Part shown: positions 13,233 through 18,909 of the stretch, piece after piece
Layout: each line of letters opens with the position of its first letter
Position numbering within the stretch: position 1 is the stretch's first letter
Assembly (NCBI GenBank): GCA_964412845.1
Contig: CAYPQM010000141.1
Location: 1 to 18,909 of the forward strand
Length of the DNA stretch: 18,909 nt
Source of the DNA: JAWWPY01 sp964412845
GTDB taxonomy: Bacteria > Actinomycetota > Actinomycetes > Streptosporangiales > Streptosporangiaceae
Direction: 5' to 3'
The notes under the pieces: model-generated
Database searches by the model: none
What the model was told of the DNA's origin: nothing
What the model saw: the letters and a program-made list of their open reading frames with translations, nothing else
Made by a program: the position numbers and the translations under genes

Positions 13233-16200
13233 GGTTCCCCCTCACGGAGCAGATCGGGCCGCAGCGACCGCATCAACGCCGCGCTCGCCGCCAGCGCGGC
13301 GATGAGCAGCACGGCCAGCGCCAGGCCGAGCAACGCGGCCAGGTCACCGGCCGCCGGCAGGTAACTCAGCGGGGGCTCGGCGGGCTGGCTGGTGAACTCC
13401 GGGACATTGCGAACCGAAATGAACGTGGCCGCCAGCCCGCAGGCCAGCCCGACAACCGCGCCGAACCCCAGGACGACCGCCTGCTCGGTGACAAGCGCCG
13501 CCCGGATCGCACGGCGGGATACCCGGCTGGCGATGAGCGCCGCGTACTCGTAGCGCCTGCGCCGGCCGGACAGGTAGAGGCCGAGGATCGCGGCGCCCGC
13601 GGCCAGCACCGCGGCCGCGGCGGCATCCGCGAGGAACAGGACCGTGGCCAGCGCGGGTCCTTCCCGGATCAGCAGCGCCCGCTCGGAGCTGGCCGTCACG
13701 GCCGCGTCGATCCGCACGTGCGCGGCCAGCAGCTTGGCCCGGACGCTGGCCAGCGCCCCGGGGGCGAGCCAGACCTGGTCGCTGACGAATTCGGAGGTGA
13801 TACCGGCCGCCCGCTCGGCGTAGGTGCGGTCCACGACGATCCCGCTGGCCGGCGCGCCGGGAATCGCGGCAGCCCGGGCTACCGCCCGCAGGTTCAGTGC
13901 GCCGCCGTCCAGGCCGGTCGCCCGGTACAGATCCCCTGGGCCGCGGGCCAGCCGCCGGGCGATCAGCGCGGGCAGCGGGTCAGGCCGGTCAACCGATGCG
14001 ATGCTCGGGCTGAGTCCCGGCCGGGAAGTGAATTGCCAGGTCAGGCCGCTCGATGTGGAATTCAGCTGGTCCCTGAGTGTGCCCTCCGCGCGCCAGTGTC
14101 CAGGGTTGCCGAGCCCGGCCGCCACCGGCGTCCACCGGCTGCCACCGGACCGCACGTCGATACTGGTGACCGTGATCGATCCCGCCACTGTGGCCGGGCT
14201 GATGATGTTCGCCTTCGGTGACGGCGGGGCCCCGGACACGGTCAGGTTCGCGATCACGCATGGGCAGCCCGTCAGCGGCTGGACGGATGAGTGCGGGCCG
14301 TCCGTCGTGCCGAAGTACAGCGGTGTCTGGCCGCCCGCCCCGGCGCCCTGCTCATACACGTCAAGGACCAGCGTGCTGCCGACGGGCGCGACGTTGTGGC
14401 CGCGGAACCGGATCCGCACGGCATCGCCGTTCAGCACGACCGGAGCAGGCGCCGGGGGATCGAGCGCCACGGCGATCGAGGCGAGCGACTTTCCGGCCCA
14501 CTCCGGCCGCCAGGCGGCGATCCTGGCGTACCGCTGCGGGTCCACGGCATAGAGCACCTGGCCGCCGGCGCCGTTGGCCAGGCTCGTGTACTCGTCGACC
14601 GCCATCGCCTGCCGGCCGCCCGGGTCGATCCGGTCCACGATCCGGGCCAGGCTGCTCCCCCGGGGCGGGCTTACCGTCAGGACGGCGGCCGCACCCACCC
14701 GGGCGTCCGCCACCCTCCGGACGTTGTTCAGGGCGACTGACCACGCCCCGACCGCGAATCCGGCCAGCGCGAACGCGGTGGCCAGCACGATCGTGGTCCG
14801 CATCCCGCCCGGGCGGCGGGCGACATGCCGCAGCGCGAGGAACGGGCCGATCCGGCCGCGGCGCCGGGTGACGCCGAAGCCCGTACGGCACGCCACCACC
14901 AGCAGCCTCGATGCCACCACGGCCACCGCGACGCCGAGCAGGCCGGGCACCAGCAGCCCGAGCGCTCCCTGCCGGGCCGAACCGATCTGGCCGCTGGCCC
15001 GCAGCTCGATCAGGCCCGCGACGGTGGCCGTGAGCAGGATCGCGTCCACGACCCAGCCACGCTCCGCGCCGCCCCGGCTGGCTCGCTGCCACTGCTGGAC
15101 AATCGTCCTGGACACGGTTCGCCGCGCGGCAATCACTACCGCGACCAGGCCGCCCGCGGTTCCTACCGCCGCCCCGGCCAAGGCCAGCGGCGGCAGCCCG
15201 ACCGGGGTGCCGGGGCGCAGCAGGATGCGCCCGAGCGCCGCCGTGATGGCCCATCCGGCGAGCACGCCCGCCGGGAGCGAGATGGCCAGCAGGATCACCG
15301 GCTCGGACAGGCCGAAGGTCAGGGTGCGCCACCGGCCGCGGCCACGCAGTTTCGCCAGCGCCACCTCGGGGCCGCGGGCCTCGGCGGCGTCGGTGACGAT
15401 GAGGAACAACAGCAGCCAGGCGAGAATCAGCAACTGCGCGGTGATGAGGACGATGGGAACGGCCACCGTCCGCCAGCTGGCGCGGACGAAGGCGAGCGTG
15501 CTGGGAATCTCGCTCTCGATGGTCGCGCCCTCGCCCGCCAGCACCTTGTCGGCGAGCATGCCCTGCATGGCGCCGGCCAGCAGGGTCACATCTGAGCCAC
15601 GCAGGTGCCCGGGGATGAGCGACATGTCCACGACGTCATTGCCTTGTGCGGCGGCAGGCCCGGAGTCGAAGGTGGCGGCGGGCGTGAACATCGCGTCAAA
15701 CGGCGGGGGCGCTGATGGGTTGTAACTGGCCGCCAGCTCGTAGGGGAAGTAGCGGGGGCCGGCGTTGAACCAGTACGGCGCGATCGTTTCCGGCACGCTG
15801 ACCTTGTACTCGCCGGTGATCACCAGCGGTTTCCAGTCCGCCAGGGTGAATCGTTGCCCGACGTGCCAGTGATTGGTGAAGGCCAGCGATGTGCTCACCG
15901 CGACCTGATGCGCCTCCTCTGGGCAGTGCCCGGCGGCGAACTTCAGGTGGGCGCAGAAGCCGCTGCGCGATACCAGCGGCACGGTCTCGGCATGGGTCAC
16001 CACCGTTGTCTCCACTGCGGCGACCGGGGGGGCGAAGATCCGCGTTTCCGTCCCGTAGCCCCCGAGGTGGAAAGCGAGCTGCGACTGGACGGCCCCGATC
16101 ACCGGCCCGATCGTGCCGATGATCGCGCCTGACTGGGTGATCTCGAATCCCCGCCCGATGGTGAGCGCCCGTCGGACACTGTCCTGCAGGATTGATGACT

Positions 16201-16327
16201 GCGACGCCGCGTAGTAGGTCGGGCCGATCGCCACGGCCGCCGCGGCCAGCGTCGCGACCAGCAGGATGCTCAGCGAAGCCCCGGCGCGGTGTACCAGGCC
16301 CCGCAGGACCACCATCAACCCCGTCAT
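13229..16327 (-). CDS. FtsX-family ABC transporter permease, 1032 aa
   Basis: Large permease of the MacB/LolC type with two repeats. The N-terminal half has a first helix (about 16-38), an extracytoplasmic domain (about 40-285) and an FtsX-type helix bundle (about 285-410, with VALAKLRGRGRWR between helices). A connecting helix pair follows (about 425-475). The second half starts with LALRHVARRPGGMRTT and one helix (about 510-535), has a large extracytoplasmic domain (to about 875) and ends with a three-helix FtsX bundle (about 880-1020), where YEYAALIASRVSRRAIRAAL is the typical coupling helix. The ATG at 16327 has only a distant AAGG as ribosome site. Such permeases usually perform mechanotransmission: extracting or expelling lipids, lipoproteins or peptides. 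The upstream flippase-like gene on the same strand, 87 bp away, may be in the same transcript. Confidence 0.92.
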   Translation of the reverse strand: MTGLMVVLRGLVHRAGASLSILLVATLAAAAVAIGPTYYAASQSSILQDSVRRALTIGRGFEITQSGAIIGTIGPVIGAVQSQLAFHLGGYGTETRIFAPPVAAVETTVVTHAETVPLVSRSGFCAHLKFAAGHCPEEAHQVAVSTSLAFTNHWHVGQRFTLADWKPLVITGEYKVSVPETIAPYWFNAGPRYFPYELAASYNPSAPPPFDAMFTPAATFDSGPAAAQGNDVVDMSLIPGHLRGSDVTLLAGAMQGMLADKVLAGEGATIESEIPSTLAFVRASWRTVAVPIVLITAQLLILAWLLLFLIVTDAAEARGPEVALAKLRGRGRWRTLTFGLSEPVILLAISLPAGVLAGWAITAALGRILLRPGTPVGLPPLALAGAAVGTAGGLVAVVIAARRTVSRTIVQQWQRASRGGAERGWVVDAILLTATVAGLIELRASGQIGSARQGALGLLVPGLLGVAVAVVASRLLVVACRTGFGVTRRRGRIGPFLALRHVARRPGGMRTTIVLATAFALAGFAVGAWSVALNNVRRVADARVGAAAVLTVSPPRGSSLARIVDRIDPGGRQAMAVDEYTSLANGAGGQVLYAVDPQRYARIAAWRPEWAGKSLASIAVALDPPAPAPVVLNGDAVRIRFRGHNVAPVGSTLVLDVYEQGAGAGGQTPLYFGTTDGPHSSVQPLTGCPCVIANLTVSGAPPSPKANIISPATVAGSITVTSIDVRSGGSRWTPVAAGLGNPGHWRAEGTLRDQLNSTSSGLTWQFTSRPGLSPSIASVDRPDPLPALIARRLARGPGDLYRATGLDGGALNLRAVARAAAIPGAPASGIVVDRTYAERAAGITSEFVSDQVWLAPGALASVRAKLLAAHVRIDAAVTASSERALLIREGPALATVLFLADAAAAAVLAAGAAILGLYLSGRRRRYEYAALIASRVSRRAIRAALVTEQAVVLGFGAVVGLACGLAATFISVRNVPEFTSQPAEPPLSYLPAAGDLAALLGLALAVLLIAALAASAALMRSLRPDLLREGEP

Positions 16328-16401
16328 TGTGATGCTGACCTTAACGAATGGCGGGCAAGTGCCCCGGTGTCGGCTCGATCACGATTAGGCGACGTCTGGC
16401 C

Positions 16402-16414
16402 GGCGGGACCCGCC
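16402..16414 (-). terminator. Short GC palindrome directly after the flippase gene stop
   Basis: GGCGGG-A-CCCGCC abuts the TAG stop of the flippase-like gene. As RNA it could form a 5-bp stem with a 3-nt loop, too small to be a confident terminator. The 16328-16414 gap also contains a less GC-rich section before the permease start, so a separate promoter for the ABC operon is possible but not demonstrable. Confidence 0.25.
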
Positions 16415-18895
16415 CTACAGGGCCTGCTTGCGCTGCAGGTAGCCGAAAGCCGCCCAGCCCACCGGAACCGGGAGCCAGAAGGTCAGCGTCCGGAACAGCA
16501 GCACCGCACTGACCGCGGTGGCCCCGGTCAGCCCGGTGGCGGTGAGCCCGGCCGACAGGGCGGCCTCGACCGCGCCGAGCCCGCCGGGCGTGGGCACCGC
16601 GGATCCCAGCGCACTTCCGGTCAGGTAGACCACCGCGGCGCTGGTGATGGCGATGGAGCCGCCGAACGCCAGCACGCAGGTCGTGAGGCAGAGCACGTAG
16701 CACGCCGTGAGCAGGAGTGCCCCGCCGATCCCCTCGGCCAGTTTGCGGGGCTGCTGGATCACCTCGGCCAGCCTGGGGAGCACCTGTCCCAGCGCCGGCG
16801 CGAGCCTGGCCCGCAGCAGCCGCCGTCCGCTCGGGACCGCCGCGACGGCCAGCGCCACCGCGACGAGCCCCGCAATCACGAAGTAGGCCCAGATCGGCGG
16901 GCTGAGCGATTGACTGCGCGCGCCGGTGATGGCCAGGAAGATCACGAGCAGCATCAGGTGCAGCACGAACGCGACCACCTGGGCCACGCCCACGCTCGCC
17001 GCGGCGACGGCCGGCGGGACCTTGTCGCGCTGCAGGTACCGGACGTTGAGGGCGGCGCCGCCCACGGCGGCGGGCGTCACGAGGGTGACGAAGGACCCGG
17101 CCAGCTGGGCCAGCAGGGTCCGGGTGAAGTTCAGCCGCTTCGAGACGAACCCGGAGAGCGACAGCGCGGCGGCCACATAGGTCAGCGCGGACAGGCCGAG
17201 CGCGACGAGCATCCAGCGCACATCGGCGGCCCGCAGGGTCTTGGCCAGGTCGACCCGCGCGAACTGGCCGATCACCACGTACGCGGCCACGATGGTGGCG
17301 ACCAGCGTCACCAGGGTCCGCAGCCGGATCCGCTCCAGCCGGACGGGCGCGGCCCCGTCTCCCGGAGCAGCGGCCATCAGCCGTTTCCGGAGCGCGGGCA
17401 GGATGCCCCGGTCCCGGCGCAGCGATGCCCTCGTCGAGCGCCGGAAGACCACCGGCTGCAGCAGGGGCAGCACCGCGATCAGCTCCTCCGCGCCGACCTT
17501 GCGCAGCGCCAGGTCCGCGGTCCGCTCCGGCCCGACCAGCGTGGCCAGCTCGGCGAGGAGCTGGGACAGGTCCAGGCGGAGCTGAAGATCGCTGGCGGCC
17601 ACGTCACCGCTGCCCGGATGCAGCAGCTCCACCTGGTCGTCGTCGGTGATGAGGATCCGGTCCGCGGTCAGCGCGCGATGGGTGATCCGGTGCGCATGCA
17701 GCCTGAGCACCGCATCCCAGGCGCGGCCCAGCTGCGCTTCGGTCAGCGCGTCTCCGACCTCAGCGAAGGTTTTCCCGGCGTGATGCTCGGTGGCGATTGC
17801 GACGGCCTCCGGACCGACCCGGACCACGGCCAGCAGGCGCGGAGTCGGGACTCCGGCGTCTTGCACCGCGTAGCTCATGAGCGCCCTGCGCTCGACGGTC
17901 CGGTCCATGGTCAGCGGCGCACGGCGGGAGACCTGATCTTCCAGCCGCAGGCTACGGTACAGCCGGTACAGCGCGCCGGCGGCCCGCTGATCCCGGTCAA
18001 AGACCGCGACGTCGAGGCCGGCGCCCCCGGCCGCTACCGCGGTGTAGCGCCGCGACTCGGTACCCGACTCCGGGACGCGCCGCATTTCGCTGACCGGCTG
18101 GCCTGCCGAGCCGAGAGCCGCGGCGATGGCCTCGGCCGCAGGCCGTTGCGACATGGAGCCGGCCGCATACCGCACCCCCAGCCCGAGCGCGCGGCCCAGC
18201 AGCAGCGTGATGAGCAGCGAGAGCACGGTGGTGTGCGTGGCCGCCAGGCTGGAGACCGCGTAAACGCCCAGGGCGAGCCACAGCGCGGTCCGCCAGCGTG
18301 GCCGGCCGCGCAGGTCAATGATGGTGGTGTAGGCGACGAGGCCAGCCAGGTAGGCGTCGAGCGGCGCGATCTGGCTGACGCCAGGACGCGCCATGGCAAT
18401 CGCGTCATAGAGCTGCGCCCCCGCGGCGGTCCGCAGCGAGGCATCAACCGCCCCCACCACGATGGCTGTGAGCACGCCGATCAGCAGCCCTTCGGCGAGC
18501 CGCCGCGGCTGGCGGCGGACGATCTGCCGGATGGCCAGGGTGATCGGGAAAAGCAGCAGCGCAAGAGTGGCCGCGACACCAAGGGTGGACAGGATCGCGC
18601 CGGGCAGCCGGCGGCTCGCCCCCACGACGTCGGTCTCAACACCGGTCGTGGTCGCGCTGGCCAGCAGGCCGATTCCTACCAGCAGGGCGATCCCGGCACC
18701 CACTGCGACACCCTGGAGCAGGTCAACAGGCCGGTGGATGCGGTAGGCCCGGTGATCTTCGATGAAGACGGCCGGGGTAGCGAGCGGCGCCACCGGCGGC
18801 CGGTCAGCGGCCGGCTCGCCGGACGGCGGGATGGCCTGCTGCGGGGAGCGGGCGGCCGGCCCGTCGGGCTGAGGCATCCGCTCTGGTGATATCAC
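16415..18895 (-). CDS. Multi-domain membrane protein: kinase-like domain plus UPF0104/LPG-synthase-type flippase domain
   Basis: Protein of 826 residues from GTG 18895; ATG 18877 is an alternative, and the frame stays open to the window edge, so the real start could be further upstream. After a Pro-rich cytoplasmic start come about six membrane helices (about 62-84, 98-122, 133-150, 180-194, 203-219, 222-238). Residues about 250-500 form a soluble kinase-like domain: a VAVFDRDQRAAGALYRLYR segment, a TEHHAGKTF hinge and a catalytic-loop-like THRALTADRILI. The catalytic Asp is replaced (HRA, Ala408) and no DFG is seen (HPG at 426-428), so it appears inactive. Residues about 520-826 are the UPF0104/YbhN domain (lysylphosphatidylglycerol-synthase membrane region) with the hallmark PTPGGLGAVEAAL. 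The role is probably lipid or lipid-linked substrate translocation, regulated by the pseudokinase (inference). No MprF synthase domain is present. Confidence 0.85.
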   Translation of the reverse strand: MISPERMPQPDGPAARSPQQAIPPSGEPAADRPPVAPLATPAVFIEDHRAYRIHRPVDLLQGVAVGAGIALLVGIGLLASATTTGVETDVVGASRRLPGAILSTLGVAATLALLLFPITLAIRQIVRRQPRRLAEGLLIGVLTAIVVGAVDASLRTAAGAQLYDAIAMARPGVSQIAPLDAYLAGLVAYTTIIDLRGRPRWRTALWLALGVYAVSSLAATHTTVLSLLITLLLGRALGLGVRYAAGSMSQRPAAEAIAAALGSAGQPVSEMRRVPESGTESRRYTAVAAGGAGLDVAVFDRDQRAAGALYRLYRSLRLEDQVSRRAPLTMDRTVERRALMSYAVQDAGVPTPRLLAVVRVGPEAVAIATEHHAGKTFAEVGDALTEAQLGRAWDAVLRLHAHRITHRALTADRILITDDDQVELLHPGSGDVAASDLQLRLDLSQLLAELATLVGPERTADLALRKVGAEELIAVLPLLQPVVFRRSTRASLRRDRGILPALRKRLMAAAPGDGAAPVRLERIRLRTLVTLVATIVAAYVVIGQFARVDLAKTLRAADVRWMLVALGLSALTYVAAALSLSGFVSKRLNFTRTLLAQLAGSFVTLVTPAAVGGAALNVRYLQRDKVPPAVAAASVGVAQVVAFVLHLMLLVIFLAITGARSQSLSPPIWAYFVIAGLVAVALAVAAVPSGRRLLRARLAPALGQVLPRLAEVIQQPRKLAEGIGGALLLTACYVLCLTTCVLAFGGSIAITSAAVVYLTGSALGSAVPTPGGLGAVEAALSAGLTATGLTGATAVSAVLLFRTLTFWLPVPVGWAAFGYLQRKQAL

Positions 18896-18896
18896 C
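18885..18896. promoter_or_regulatory. 12-bp perfect palindrome at the start of the flippase-like gene
   Basis: GGTGATATCACC is fully self-complementary and overlaps the GTG start candidate (18895-18893), 8 nt before the ATG candidate at 18877. Its half GGTGATATC also occurs at 7387-7395. It could be a repressor site if the ATG at 18877 is the true start, or coincidence. Confidence 0.3.
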
Positions 18897-18909
18897 CGAC
18901 GATCGTTTC

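Noticed and set aside
16289..18889. Open frame of 866 codons on the + strand opposite the flippase-like gene
   Set aside because: The translation is Arg/Gln/Gly-rich with no hydrophobic pattern or motif. It is a product of the GC bias of the real minus-strand gene, which has clear helices and the PTPGG motif.
1..18909. Mobile element, toxin-antitoxin, phage-defence or biosynthetic cluster
   Set aside because: No transposase, integrase, terminal repeats, nuclease or synthase genes were seen; all clear genes are envelope, regulatory or hydrolase functions.

Overview
The window is about 18.9 kb of very GC-rich, densely coded DNA with strong G/C bias at third codon positions, ATGA start/stop overlaps and GTG starts. 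The gene content (an OmpR-type two-component pair next to GT2-GtrA and GT39 glycosyltransferases, an FtsX-type ABC operon, a large UPF0104/LPG-synthase-like membrane protein, a G1 glutamic peptidase and a DUF5666 protein) fits a high-GC actinobacterium, perhaps of the Streptosporangiales/Streptomyces-like soil group. Genus cannot be fixed from the sequence. I see no tRNA, rRNA, IS element, integrase or CRISPR array; this looks like ordinary chromosome.

Region 1 (1-5773, + strand): the 3' part of an OmpR-family response regulator, its sensor histidine kinase, then an AT-rich promoter-like patch followed by a translationally coupled pair of membrane glycosyltransferases: a GT2 domain fused to a GtrA flippase-like domain, and a 755-aa GT39/YkcB-like transferase with a glycine-rich linker. 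The likely logic is envelope sensing, response regulator, activation of cell-surface glycosylation, probably using a polyprenyl-phosphate sugar made by the first enzyme and consumed by the second.

Region 2 (5774-9631): a set of small independent units. These are an AraC-type regulator divergent from a DUF2000 gene, a small two-helix membrane ORF of unclear start, a 106-aa single-helix membrane protein preceded by conspicuous inverted repeats, a convergent alpha/beta hydrolase, and a divergent membrane-anchored DUF5666 protein preceded by an 11-bp-period direct repeat.

Region 3 (9632-11709, - strand): a metallo-beta-lactamase-fold lactonase-like hydrolase and a secreted G1 (eqolisin-like) peptidase, separated by a perfect 16-bp hairpin that is almost certainly the peptidase terminator. 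The hydrolase and lactonase genes share a nearly identical 23-bp promoter/start element that has the geometry of a leaderless promoter.

Region 4 (11710-18909, - strand): in order of transcription, an 820-odd-residue membrane protein (N-terminal helices, a degenerate kinase-like domain, a C-terminal UPF0104/LPG-synthase-type flippase domain), a 1032-aa FtsX-family ABC permease, and two different ABC ATPases coupled by ATGA overlaps. One ATPase carries an AbrB-like C-terminal tail. The most unusual content is here (pseudokinase-flippase fusion next to a one-permease/two-ATPase exporter) and in the duplicated leaderless promoter element, which in one copy starts an out-of-frame upstream ORF.
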